This document shows positions 17,571 through 25,537 of a stretch of DNA of 64,000 nt, piece after piece. The position numbers and the translations under genes are program-made. Each line of letters opens with the position of its first letter. The stretch's first letter is position 1. Source of the stretch: Marivita hallyeonensis (GTDB taxonomy: Bacteria > Pseudomonadota > Alphaproteobacteria > Rhodobacterales > Rhodobacteraceae); NCBI RefSeq assembly GCF_900129875.1, contig NZ_FQXC01000002.1:310001-374000 (forward strand), in the 5' to 3' direction. The notes under the pieces are model-generated. The model was given only the letters and a program-made list of their open reading frames with translations. It searched no databases and was not told where the DNA came from.

Positions 17571-18656
17571 TCAGCCGCCCAGAACGCGCACGCGCTGTTC
17601 GACGTAGTAGCCGTCGGACTTGTTGATCCAGGATGCGGATGTTGCGAGGCTTTCCTCGAACGACGCGCGGATCTTGGCGAAGAGTTCGTCGCCCATGTTC
17701 TCGTCCATGACTTCCGCGGAAGCCGCGCCGAAGGCATCCCAGACATCGTCCGAGAACTGAAGCGTCTTGACGCCCTGTGCCTGCAAACGGGCCAAAGCGG
17801 CACCGTTGTTCGCCAGCGTTTCGGACAGCTGGAGATGCGTGGTCGCCATGGAGGCGTAGCGCATGATCGCCTTGTGCTGATCGGACAGCTCGTTCCAGAC
17901 GTCGAGGTTCACCGATGCCGCAAGCGCAGAGCCCGGCTCGTGGAAACCAGCGGTGTAGTAAACCTTCGCGACTTCCTGGAAACCGGCGCGTTCGTCAGCC
18001 ATCGGGCCAACCCACTCCAGACCGTCGAGAGCACCGGAGGACAGAGCCTGGTACAGTTCGCCGCCTGGAATGTTCTGAACCGATGCACCCATGCGTGTCA
18101 GAACCTGACCGCCGAGGCCCGGCATACGGAACTTCAGACCGTTGAAGTCGTCTGCGGATGTGATTTCATTGCGGAACCAACCACCGGACTGCGAACCGGA
18201 GTTACCCGCCAGCAGACCTTTCAGGTTGAAGATCGAACCAAGCTCGTCATGCAGTTCTTCGCCGCCGCCATGGTAGTACCAGTTCGTGACTTCCTGAGCG
18301 GTGCCACCGAACGGCACGGCTGTGAAGTAGGCATAGCCCGGGTGCTGACCGATGAAGTAGTAGTCGGCAGAGTGGTAAAGGTCGGCCTGACCGGACGACA
18401 CCGCGTCGAAGACTTCGAACGCACCCACAAGTTCACCAGGTGCTTTCTTGTCGATGACAAGGCTGCCACCGGACATTTCGCGCACCATTGTTTCGAAATA
18501 CGAGGCCGCATCATCGAGAACCGCAAAGCCACGCGGCCAGGATGTGACCATTGTGAGCGTCCGTGTGCCCTGAGCAACGAGTGGTGTTGCCAGTGTTGTC
18601 GCGGCCGCAGCACCTGCGCCGACGGTAGACGTCCGTAGGAATGAACGACGATCCAT
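17571..18656 (-). CDS. dctP: TRAP transporter substrate-binding protein, Tat-exported (TakP-like)
   Basis: 361 residues. The N-terminus MDRRSFLRTS followed by an alanine-rich stretch is a twin-arginine signal, so the protein is likely folded before export to the periplasm. Motifs GSQSGGWFRNEI, FNGLKFRMPGLGGQVLTRMGAS and GALDGLEWVGPMADERAGF match the TakP branch of DctP proteins, whose studied member binds 2-oxo acids. The Arg in KFRMPG is the expected carboxylate anchor. It is first in the TRAP operon and divergent from the histidine kinase. Confidence 0.9.
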   Translation of the reverse strand: MDRRSFLRTSTVGAGAAAATTLATPLVAQGTRTLTMVTSWPRGFAVLDDAASYFETMVREMSGGSLVIDKKAPGELVGAFEVFDAVSSGQADLYHSADYYFIGQHPGYAYFTAVPFGGTAQEVTNWYYHGGGEELHDELGSIFNLKGLLAGNSGSQSGGWFRNEITSADDFNGLKFRMPGLGGQVLTRMGASVQNIPGGELYQALSSGALDGLEWVGPMADERAGFQEVAKVYYTAGFHEPGSALAASVNLDVWNELSDQHKAIMRYASMATTHLQLSETLANNGAALARLQAQGVKTLQFSDDVWDAFGAASAEVMDENMGDELFAKIRASFEESLATSASWINKSDGYYVEQRVRVLGG

Positions 18657-18801
18657 GTATTACCTCCCCTGAGTTCTGGATGCGCAAAGGCAGCAAGTCC
18701 GCCCCCGCGCGGATCGTTAAGTAGCGGCGACACTAGACAGACTTAAGTCGCATGCAAATACCCAGAGATACGTAGGATCGCCAAAAAATGAGGTGCATCC
18801 G

Positions 18802-18845
18802 GTCACTTTTTCAAACCGATAGCGCTATCAGATTGACAACGTGAC
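18802..18845. promoter_or_regulatory. 44-bp nested palindrome between TRAP operon and histidine kinase
   Basis: The core GATAGCGCTATC (18818-18829) is a perfect 12-bp palindrome. GTCAC at 18802-18806 and GTGAC at 18841-18845 are symmetric about the same centre (18823.5), and 18 of 22 positions pair across the whole element. It lies 36 bp before the kinase start and about 146 bp before the dctP start. A near copy of the core, GATAGCGCTT, is at 18867-18876, overlapping the kinase leader, 49 bp centre to centre. It is a strong operator candidate, perhaps for the adjacent response regulator or a LacI-type protein. Confidence 0.6.
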
Positions 18846-18880
18846 TTTGATTCGTCCCTCGCCTGCGATAGCGCTTGATC

Positions 18881-20305
18881 ATGGCTTGGAGCTTTAGTCG
18901 CCTTCGCATCACCAACGGTCAGAGACTGTTTCTCCTGGCCTCGGTTCCGCTGATCCTGTCCGCCGCTGCGATTGCATGGCTGGTCGCCAACCAGTCGCGC
19001 GAAATGGCGGATCGGGAAATCGCGGTTCTTGAGACGCAACTGATCGAAGCCAAGAAACGCGAGCTGCGCAACTACGTGACGCAAGCCCGCAACGGGTTCT
19101 ACTTCATCTACGGCTCTGCCCCGCCGAACGATATGCAAGCGCGCGATCAGGTCGCCCAGATCCTCAGTGCGATGATCTACGGGGATGAGGGATTCTTTTT
19201 CGTCTATGACTATGATGGCACAAACCTCGTCAGCCCTCGGCAGACCGAACTGATCAACGGAAACTGGCTCGATCTGGAGGACAGCGAAGGCACGTTGGTC
19301 GTGCAGGAGTTCATCGAGACAGCGCGCCAAGGTGCTGGCTACGTCGAACACCTGTGGCCGAAACCATCCAGCGGCGAAGAAGCGCGGATGATCACCTATG
19401 TCACCTCTTTTCCCAGTTGGCGATGGGCTGTCGGGACCGGTGTCTTCATTGATGACGTGGTCGAATCCGTGGCCGTTGCCCGCGCCGAAGTCGAAGCGCG
19501 GGTGCAGCAGACCTTTGTCTATATCTCGGCCATTACACTTGCGGCGTTGCTGATGGTTTTTCTGACCGGTGTGTTCCTGAACGTCCGTGAACGCAAACTG
19601 TCGGACGCGAAACTGCGGGAACTCACGCAGCGCGTTCTCGATGCGCAGGAAGAGGAACGCGGGCGCGTCGCGCGCGAATTGCACGATGGGATCAGCCAGA
19701 TCCTCGTTGGCGTGAAATACGCCTTGGACGTGGCTCTGCGCCGATCCAGGAAAGGAGACGCGACGGCGTCCGAACCGCTGGCGAAAGGCATCGAAAACCT
19801 CAATACCGCAATCACCGAAGTCCGCCGGATCAGTCGCGACCTGCGACCGGGGGTTCTGGATGATCTCGGACTGGGTCCCGCGATCAAATCCTTAAGTGAA
19901 GATTTCCGCGCAAGAAACGGAATCGAAACACATTTTGACACCGTCGTCTTCCGGAACCGGCTGGATCAGGATGCCAAGATCGCGCTCTACCGCATCGCCC
20001 AGGAAGCGCTGACAAACGTGGAGCGGCACGCACAAGCCTCGCAGGTGAAGATCAGCTTGCGCGGCCACCGCGACGGAGCAACGCTGCGCATCGAAGACAA
20101 TGGGCGCGGCTTCCAGACCGGCCGACGCGAAGCCCGACCCGGGATTGGGTTGCGTAATATGCAAGAGCGCATCGACCAGCTGGGCGGGCAACTGCGTGTC
20201 TTGTCATCCTCGGAAGGCACAACTATCGAAGCCGACATTCCGCTGACCCATGTCCTGCCGCCAGAAGACCGGCGGCGGACCCAGATCACCGAGGCCCCGG
20301 CATGA
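18881..20305 (+). CDS. Sensor histidine kinase, cache sensor with HisKA_3 core
   Basis: 474 residues from ATG 18881 (a TTG two codons earlier is less likely). Membrane helices at about 15-35 and 212-235 enclose a periplasmic single-cache domain (MIYGDEGFFFVYDYDGTNLVSPR; WRWAVGTGVFIDDV). The NarL-type phospho-acceptor is His268 in ARELHDGISQ, and the ATPase has EDNGRGF and GIGLRNMQERI. The stop overlaps the regulator start by four bases (ATGA). Divergence from the TRAP operon suggests that it senses the transported solute and controls its uptake. Confidence 0.9.
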   Translation: MAWSFSRLRITNGQRLFLLASVPLILSAAAIAWLVANQSREMADREIAVLETQLIEAKKRELRNYVTQARNGFYFIYGSAPPNDMQARDQVAQILSAMIYGDEGFFFVYDYDGTNLVSPRQTELINGNWLDLEDSEGTLVVQEFIETARQGAGYVEHLWPKPSSGEEARMITYVTSFPSWRWAVGTGVFIDDVVESVAVARAEVEARVQQTFVYISAITLAALLMVFLTGVFLNVRERKLSDAKLRELTQRVLDAQEEERGRVARELHDGISQILVGVKYALDVALRRSRKGDATASEPLAKGIENLNTAITEVRRISRDLRPGVLDDLGLGPAIKSLSEDFRARNGIETHFDTVVFRNRLDQDAKIALYRIAQEALTNVERHAQASQVKISLRGHRDGATLRIEDNGRGFQTGRREARPGIGLRNMQERIDQLGGQLRVLSSSEGTTIEADIPLTHVLPPEDRRRTQITEAPA

Positions 20306-20946
20306 GCGAACGCACCCGAGTTGTCATTGTTGACGATCACCCGATGGTCGCCGAAGGCATCGAGGCGATCCTTGAGGGATATGACGATATCGAAGTGCTC
20401 GCCACACTGGGAGACGGACAAGCTCTGATAGACCGGCTGGAAATCCTGAGCCCTGATGTCGTGCTGATGGACCTCAACATGCCCGGATTGAACGGCCTTT
20501 CGGCCACGGAAATCGTTCTGGAACGACGTCCCGAGACACGCGTGCTTGTGCTGTCGATGCATGATGCGCCGGAATACATCTCGACCGCGCTCGGCCACGG
20601 GGCAAAGGGATACGTTCTGAAAGACGTGCCTACGGAAGAGATCAAGAACGCCATCGACGCAGTGATGCGCGGCGAGCAATACCTGTGCACCGGTGCCGAG
20701 GGTGCGTTGACGCCTGCGGACGGTGGCGGTCGTGAACCGCTGACGAACCGCGAACAGACGATTCTGCTCGAACTTGCCCAAGGCAAATCGAACAAGGAAG
20801 TGGCCATCGCGCTCGATATCTCTGTGCGGACCGTCGAAACGCACCGCAAGAACATCAAGAGAAAACTGGGGATCAGTTCAACCGCTGGTCTGACCCGCTA
20901 TGCGCTTGAGCACGGAGTTCTGCAGGGAACCGGTGTCAACGGCTGA
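20302..20946 (+). CDS. NarL/FixJ-type response regulator
   Basis: 214 residues. The receiver domain has acidic DD at 11-12, phospho-acceptor Asp57 in VLMDLNMPG and the conserved Lys in GYVLKDV. The LuxR-type HTH (LTNREQTILLELAQGKSNKEVA, then ISVRTVETHRKNIK) occupies about residues 145-205. It overlaps the kinase gene by four bases and is almost certainly its partner. Likely targets are the divergent TRAP operon and its own operon. Confidence 0.93.
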   Translation: MSERTRVVIVDDHPMVAEGIEAILEGYDDIEVLATLGDGQALIDRLEILSPDVVLMDLNMPGLNGLSATEIVLERRPETRVLVLSMHDAPEYISTALGHGAKGYVLKDVPTEEIKNAIDAVMRGEQYLCTGAEGALTPADGGGREPLTNREQTILLELAQGKSNKEVAIALDISVRTVETHRKNIKRKLGISSTAGLTRYALEHGVLQGTGVNG

Positions 20947-21168
20947 TCAGACGTCGACGTCCTTGGCTTCATCGCACTGGAACACCGACCAAAACGCCGC
21001 TTTTATGATGCGCGGCTGCTCCGCGTGATCTTGCGGTGTCGCAAGTGCGGCTTGCGCCGCGGGGCTGACCTGGGTGTCCAGCGTCGCGCCGAGAGCGAGA
21101 AGCACCATCAATACAGACGCGTGTGCCATCGAAAACCGAGCGATGCGGAAATTCTGACGCCGTACCAT
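20947..21168 (-). CDS. Small hypothetical protein
   Basis: 73 residues from the ATG at 21168. It has a basic start (MVRRQNFRIARFS), one hydrophobic segment (about residues 15-30, AHASVLMVLLALGATL) and a short polar tail with one Cys (FWSVFQCDEAKDVDV). It looks like a single-pass or secreted small protein. Its stop abuts the stop of the convergent response regulator. I recognise no family; the balanced composition and position support a real gene only moderately. Confidence 0.5.
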   Translation of the reverse strand: MVRRQNFRIARFSMAHASVLMVLLALGATLDTQVSPAAQAALATPQDHAEQPRIIKAAFWSVFQCDEAKDVDV

Positions 21169-21409
21169 GTGATCTACCTTTCGCCGCAATGACTGAACTG
21201 TTCGGTTCACTCTAGCGTGGCGAACCATATTGTATCAATCCGAACCTCCGCGCGATGACGCACAGTTGATGTGTGGTGAGCAGTCGCATGTGCGTCTGTG
21301 CCGGATGGCTTTCCGTGCGAATTAACGAAAATTTCAACATTGATGCGACGTAACGCAACTTTTGCCAAATTTTCTGCGATCCTGCGTTCTTTTTTCCTGC
21401 GTTTCGATG

Positions 21410-21436
21410 TTGACGCCCGCGGACCATGCCCATAAT
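21410..21436 (+). promoter_or_regulatory. Candidate sigma-70 promoter of the ilv leader
   Basis: TTGACG at 21410-21415 and CATAAT at 21431-21436 (15-bp spacer; a TAATGT alternative at 21433 gives 17) lie about 30 bp before the leader peptide. Upstream, 21169-21409 is AT-richer than its surroundings and holds no supportable gene. Confidence 0.5.
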
Positions 21437-21467
21437 GTCCCCGCACGCGAAAAGGAGCTTTCGACAA

Positions 21468-21515
21468 ATGCGCGAGCTAGTCGTCATCGTAGGATGTTGG
21501 TGCATGGGCCGGTAA
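21468..21515 (+). CDS. ilv operon leader peptide
   Basis: A 15-codon frame, MRELVVIVGCWCMGR, begins at an ATG with AAGGAG ten bases upstream. Five consecutive codons specify Leu-Val-Val-Ile-Val, the three branched-chain amino acids. It ends 24 bases before a rho-independent terminator and about 90 bases before the acetolactate synthase gene. This is the classical arrangement of transcription attenuation: scarcity of charged Leu, Val or Ile tRNA would stall the ribosome here. The Leu codon CTA and Val codon GTA look unusual for this GC-rich DNA and could increase sensitivity. Confidence 0.85.
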   Translation: MRELVVIVGCWCMGR

Positions 21516-21568
21516 CGGAACCTCAATAGAACCCCATGCGCCCCCGACTGAACACCGGGGGCTTTTTT
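21502..21568 (+). terminator. ilv attenuator: upstream hairpin and rho-independent terminator
   Basis: The terminator stem is GCCCCCG (21540-21546) with CGGGGGC (21556-21562), nine-base loop, followed by TTTTTT (21563-21568). Directly before it GCATGGG (21502-21508), which overlaps the end of the leader peptide, pairs with CCCATGC (21533-21539). A ribosome finishing the peptide would block the first stem; how this changes the terminator cannot be resolved by eye. The acetolactate synthase ATG follows at 21609. Confidence 0.85.
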
Positions 21569-21608
21569 ATGCGTAACGAAACGTAGTGTCTGAAAACGGA
21601 GCATAGCG

Positions 21609-23363
21609 ATGACACGTCAAATGACCGGAGCGAAAATGGTGGTTCAAGCCCTGAAGGATCAGGGTGTCGACACAGTATTCGGATACCCCGGTGGCGCTGT
21701 GCTACCGATTTATGACGAGATTTTTCAGCAGAACGGCATTCGCCATTTCCTTGTGCGTCACGAACAGGGCGCGGTGCACGCCGCGGAAGGGTATGCGCGC
21801 GCCACAGGCAAGCCCGGTGTGGTGCTCGTGACCTCGGGGCCTGGTGCCACGAATGCCGTGACAGGTCTGACCGACGCGCTCATGGATTCGATCCCGATCG
21901 TGGTTCTCACCGGTCAGGTGCCGACCTTTATGATCGGCTCGGACGCCTTTCAGGAAGCCGATACCGTGGGCATCACTCGTCCCTGCACTAAGCACAATTG
22001 GCTTGTGAAGGACACCGACAAGCTGTCCGGCGTTATCCACGAGGCCTTCCATGTCGCAACCTCGGGTCGCCCAGGCCCGGTGCTGGTGGATATTCCCAAG
22101 GATGTGCAATTCGCCAGCGGGACCTACACCGAAAAGGCCAAAGCGCCGGTCAGCCACTACCAGCCACAGGTCAAAGGCGACATGGAGACGATCACCCAGC
22201 TCGTCGAAGCCATCGAGCGTGCGGAGCGGCCGGTATTCTATACTGGCGGCGGTGTGATCAACTCGGGTCCGGCCGCAAGCCAGCTGCTGCGCGAACTGGT
22301 CGAAGCGACTGGCTTTCCGATCACCTCAACGCTGATGGGGTTGGGCTGCTACCCAGCATCCGGCAAGAACTGGCTTGGAATGCTGGGCATGCATGGCCTT
22401 TACGAGGCCAATCTGGCGATGCACGATTGCGATCTGATGATCAATATCGGGGCGCGGTTCGACGACCGCATCACCGGCCGCATCGATGCGTTCAGCCCGA
22501 AGTCGAAGAAAGCGCATGTCGATATCGACCCGTCCTCCATCAACAAAGTGATCCGCGTCGACTATCCGATCATCGGCGACGTGGCGCATGTGCTGGAAGA
22601 TATCCTCAAGGTCTGGAAGTCACGTGGCCGCAAGGTGAACCGCGAAGGCCTGTCGAAATGGTGGTCGCGGATCGACGAGTGGCGGAAGGTCGACTGCCTC
22701 AAATACAAACCGTCCGCAAAGACGATCAAACCACAGCATGCGCTGGATCGGCTCGAGGCGCTGACCAAGGGCCGTGACCGCTATATCTGCACCGAAGTCG
22801 GCCAACACCAAATGTGGGCAGCGCAATACCTTGGCTTCGAGGATCCGAACCGCTGGATGACCTCGGGCGGCCTTGGGACCATGGGCTACGGCACGCCTGC
22901 GTCTATCGGTGTTCAAGTGGCCCACCCTGATGCGCTTGTGATCAACGTGGCCGGTGAAGCCTCCTGGCTGATGAACATGCAGGAAATGGGTACCGCGGTG
23001 CAGTACCGCCTTCCGGTGAAGCAATTCATTCTGAACAACGAACGCCTTGGCATGGTGCGACAGTGGCAGGAGCTTCTGCACGGCGAGCGCTATTCGCATT
23101 CCTGGTCCGAGGCCCTGCCCGACTTCGTGAAGCTGGCCGAGGCTTTTGGCTGCAAAGGCATCCTGTGCAAGGACCCTGCGGACCTCGACGATGCGATCAT
23201 GGAGATGCTCGATTACGACGGTCCGGTGATTTTCGACTGCCTCGTCGAGAAACACGAGAATTGCTTCCCGATGATCCCGTCCGGCGAGCCGCACAACAAG
23301 ATGCTGTTGGGCGAAGCCAGCACCAAGGACGCCATTGGGTCAAAAGGCGCTGTGATGGTGTAA
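21609..23363 (+). CDS. ilvB: Acetolactate synthase, catalytic subunit
   Basis: 584 residues. TPP enzyme order is intact: YPGGAVLPIYDE and RHEQGAVHAAEGYARATG (catalytic Glu), FAD-region LTGQVPTFMIGSDAFQE, and the C-terminal TPP domain with NNERLGMVRQWQE. The TPP/magnesium motif reads NVAGEASWLMN, with Glu where most homologues have Asp. It makes acetolactate and acetohydroxybutyrate for valine, leucine and isoleucine. It is controlled by the attenuator upstream and followed by the regulatory subunit gene. The ilvB versus ilvI symbol is a naming choice. Confidence 0.96.
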   Translation: MTRQMTGAKMVVQALKDQGVDTVFGYPGGAVLPIYDEIFQQNGIRHFLVRHEQGAVHAAEGYARATGKPGVVLVTSGPGATNAVTGLTDALMDSIPIVVLTGQVPTFMIGSDAFQEADTVGITRPCTKHNWLVKDTDKLSGVIHEAFHVATSGRPGPVLVDIPKDVQFASGTYTEKAKAPVSHYQPQVKGDMETITQLVEAIERAERPVFYTGGGVINSGPAASQLLRELVEATGFPITSTLMGLGCYPASGKNWLGMLGMHGLYEANLAMHDCDLMINIGARFDDRITGRIDAFSPKSKKAHVDIDPSSINKVIRVDYPIIGDVAHVLEDILKVWKSRGRKVNREGLSKWWSRIDEWRKVDCLKYKPSAKTIKPQHALDRLEALTKGRDRYICTEVGQHQMWAAQYLGFEDPNRWMTSGGLGTMGYGTPASIGVQVAHPDALVINVAGEASWLMNMQEMGTAVQYRLPVKQFILNNERLGMVRQWQELLHGERYSHSWSEALPDFVKLAEAFGCKGILCKDPADLDDAIMEMLDYDGPVIFDCLVEKHENCFPMIPSGEPHNKMLLGEASTKDAIGSKGAVMV

Positions 23364-23368
23364 TCGTA

Positions 23369-23392
23369 TCGGACCGGCTATCGCCGGTCCGA
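23369..23392. repeat. Hairpin in the ilvB-ilvN gap
   Basis: TCGGACCGGC (23369-23378) and GCCGGTCCGA (23383-23392) form a perfect 10-bp stem around TATC. It lies just after the ilvB stop and just before the dispersed repeat at 23398. No U-run follows, so ilvN is probably still co-transcribed. Confidence 0.5.
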
Positions 23393-23397
23393 CCGCG

Positions 23398-23444
23398 TGG
23401 GGGCTCTGCCCCCACACCCCCGAGATATTTTGGAACCAGAGAAG
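23398..23444 (+). repeat. Dispersed Rhodobacterales-type intergenic repeat, copy 2
   Basis: GGGGGC-TCT-GCCCCC hairpin (23399-23413), a second C-run, then CGAGATATTTTGGAACCAGAGAAG. This is the clearest copy. It ends immediately before the ATG of ilvN at 23451, so the AGAGAAGAA tail sits where the ribosome-binding site should be and may supply it. Confidence 0.65.
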
Positions 23445-23450
23445 AACATC

Positions 23451-24011
23451 ATGTCAGCGCTCAAGATCAAAAAAGGGTCGACCAAGCATTCCGCATACAA
23501 TCTGCGACCGACGTTTTCGGACGTACAGGAAACGCACACATTGGCTGTGCTGGTTGACAACGAAGCAGGCGTGCTCGCCCGTGTCATCGGGCTTTTTTCC
23601 GGCCGTGGCTACAACATCGAAAGCCTGACGGTCGCCGAGGTGGATCATCAGGGACACCTCTCGCGCATCACGATTGTCACCACGGGCACGCCGCAGGTGA
23701 TCGAACAGATCAAGGCACAGCTGGGCCGGATCGTTCCGGTGCATGAGGTGCACGATCTTACCGTGGAAGGCAGTTCAGTCGAGCGCGAGCTTGCCCTCAT
23801 CAAGGTCGAAGGCAGCGGCGACAAACGGGTCGAAGCCTTGCGTCTTGCGGATATCTTTCGCGCCCATGTCGTGGACAGCACGCTCGACAGCTTTGTCTTT
23901 CAGATCACCGGAACATCCGAAAAAGTCGACGCCTTCGCGGACCTCATGCGCCCCTTGGGGCTCGTCGAGATCGCGCGCACCGGCGTTGCGGCGTTGTCCC
24001 GCGGCGCCTGA
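23451..24011 (+). CDS. ilvN: Acetolactate synthase, regulatory subunit
   Basis: 186 residues. The N-terminal ACT domain (HTLAVLVDNEAGVLARVIGLFSGRGYNIESL, about residues 28-58) binds valine for feedback inhibition; the C-terminal domain (KVEALRLADIFRAHVVDSTLDSF) matches IlvN/IlvH. The start at 23451 avoids translating repeat DNA upstream. It forms the holoenzyme with the preceding gene product. Confidence 0.95.
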   Translation: MSALKIKKGSTKHSAYNLRPTFSDVQETHTLAVLVDNEAGVLARVIGLFSGRGYNIESLTVAEVDHQGHLSRITIVTTGTPQVIEQIKAQLGRIVPVHEVHDLTVEGSSVERELALIKVEGSGDKRVEALRLADIFRAHVVDSTLDSFVFQITGTSEKVDAFADLMRPLGLVEIARTGVAALSRGA

Positions 24012-24015
24012 CGCT

Positions 24016-24378
24016 TTAACCGGATCGAAGGATCCGCGTGTCCCGCACGGGTTCGAGATATTGCGCCAGATCGACGACCTTCGGGCTGTCTTCTTTCGCG
24101 ACCAGCTGCGCGGTTTCGCGTGTCGCGCGTAATCGTGAAGGCAGATTGGGAGAGTGCGACGGCTCAAGAAGTTGCGGGTTCTTGGCACGACGCATGTTCT
24201 TTTGCATCACCACGTCGAATTGAATCAGGTCGCCCGCATCGAGCGCAGGGGCGTCATGCAGATTGCCTTCGCAGGGTGTGTAATAGGCCAGTTCCCCTTG
24301 GTCTTCACACCAGATCACGGCTTTCTGCGCGTTTGCGTCGGACCAGAGCACGACACCAAACATATTCTGCGTTGTCAT
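24016..24378 (-). CDS. Conserved-looking hypothetical protein
   Basis: 120 residues. The N-terminal half (MFGVVLWSDANAQKAVIWCEDQGELAYY; DAGDLIQFDVVMQKNMRRAKNP) looks like a small beta-rich domain, similar in rhythm to an OB or cold-shock-like barrel but without RNP motifs. The C-terminal part is charged and probably flexible. It converges on ilvN with a four-base gap. Function unknown. Confidence 0.65.
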   Translation of the reverse strand: MTTQNMFGVVLWSDANAQKAVIWCEDQGELAYYTPCEGNLHDAPALDAGDLIQFDVVMQKNMRRAKNPQLLEPSHSPNLPSRLRATRETAQLVAKEDSPKVVDLAQYLEPVRDTRILRSG

Positions 24379-24485
24379 ATTTTTGGTTCCCCATCTTAGG
24401 TCTCCAATGTGTTAATTTTTGGACTTTCGGGACATGTCGAATTCCGCGTCGGCGGCTCAATATTTGTGTCAGAAATTAATTGACC

Positions 24486-24527
24486 TTGACGCTGGTTAGC
24501 ATCAACCTTGATGCCAATATGCGTCAA
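24486..24527. promoter_or_regulatory. Four-half-site nested palindrome upstream of XRE regulator
   Basis: Half-sites TTGACGC (24486-24492), GCATCAA (24499-24505), TTGATGC (24508-24514) and GCGTCAA (24521-24527) are all versions of TTGAYGC in alternating orientation, exactly symmetric about 24506.5. The inner pair is a 7-bp inverted repeat with a two-base spacer. It lies about 100 bp before the XRE start and about 110 bp before the divergent hypothetical gene. It fits cooperative binding of two dimers, perhaps of the XRE protein itself. Confidence 0.6.
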
Positions 24528-24629
24528 ACTTGGTTTGAACCCGCGAAATACACGTTTTCCGAGAGTTGAATATTAGACAGACACGTTACAGTTAAATACC
24601 AGTGCCGTAGTTTTGTGCTGAATGCAATC

Positions 24630-25436
24630 ATGGAGCTGTCCTTGAAGACGCCAAGTCCGTCAGAACTGCGCAACACACTTGGCGCGAACCTTCGCACACT
24701 GGCCCGCACGACGCCGTCCATCTCTGCGCTGTGCCGGGAGCTCGGGATCAATCGGACACAATTCAACCGCTATCTCTCCGGAGAAAGCTTTCCGCGTCCG
24801 GACGTCTTGTTTCGGATCTGCAGTTATTTCGGCGTCGATGCGCGGATCATTCTCGAACCGCTGGAAAGCATTGAAAGCACCAAGCCGGCGTTGTTGAGCC
24901 ATCCGGAAATCCGGGACTTCCTTTCTGCGGGTCTATCAGGTTTTCCCGAAGCGCTCCTGCCAAGTGGGTTTTACCAATTTCACCGGCAAAGCTTCCTCGA
25001 CGAAACGCGCTTTCTGCGGGGGCTGGTCTACGTGTATCGCAAAGATGATGCGACATTCCTGCGCGGGTATGAAGCAAAGGCCGGGATGGAGCAGTTGGGT
25101 CTGCCCACTGACGCGCCGGCGCGTGAGTTTCGCGGGCTCCTCATGGCGCAGGAACGTGGCATTGCGGGGCTTGTCAGCCGCCGGAAGGCTTTGACAATGA
25201 CATTCAACTTTCTCGCGCAAGTGCCGTCTTATGAGAACAATTACTGGGTGGGTTACACAGTGCGCACCGTGGGTGAAAGCCCGACCGGCGCACGCGCGGC
25301 GCGGCTGATTTACGATTTCCTTGGCCGGGACACGCGCAAAGTTCTTACCGCCGCGCGCCAGACCGGATTCTGCAGCGCGACGGATCTCAAGCCGCTCGTG
25401 CGCACGCATCTGCGCGTCGGCGAGCCGTTTCAGTAA
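24630..25436 (+). CDS. XRE-family transcriptional regulator with C-terminal sensory domain
   Basis: 268 residues. The HTH (SISALCRELGINRTQFNRYLSGESFPRPD, about residues 31-60) is clear, followed by a helical linker and about 180 residues of unrecognised domain (FLDETRFLRGLVYVYRKDD; ALTMTFNFLAQVPSYENNYWVGYT). An in-frame GTG at 24615 could add five residues. The gene precedes the Rieske oxygenase by about 100 bp on the same strand, so it may control that gene. The palindrome at 24486-24527 suggests autoregulation. Confidence 0.82.
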   Translation: MELSLKTPSPSELRNTLGANLRTLARTTPSISALCRELGINRTQFNRYLSGESFPRPDVLFRICSYFGVDARIILEPLESIESTKPALLSHPEIRDFLSAGLSGFPEALLPSGFYQFHRQSFLDETRFLRGLVYVYRKDDATFLRGYEAKAGMEQLGLPTDAPAREFRGLLMAQERGIAGLVSRRKALTMTFNFLAQVPSYENNYWVGYTVRTVGESPTGARAARLIYDFLGRDTRKVLTAARQTGFCSATDLKPLVRTHLRVGEPFQ

Positions 25437-25537
25437 ACCCGGAGGCGTCGATTCAGATCGTCCCGTGTCGTGAATGGGCGCGATCAGATGTTGGTCAATA
25501 CGCCACGATGCCCCCAGTTGAGCTTTGGGAGGCGCAC

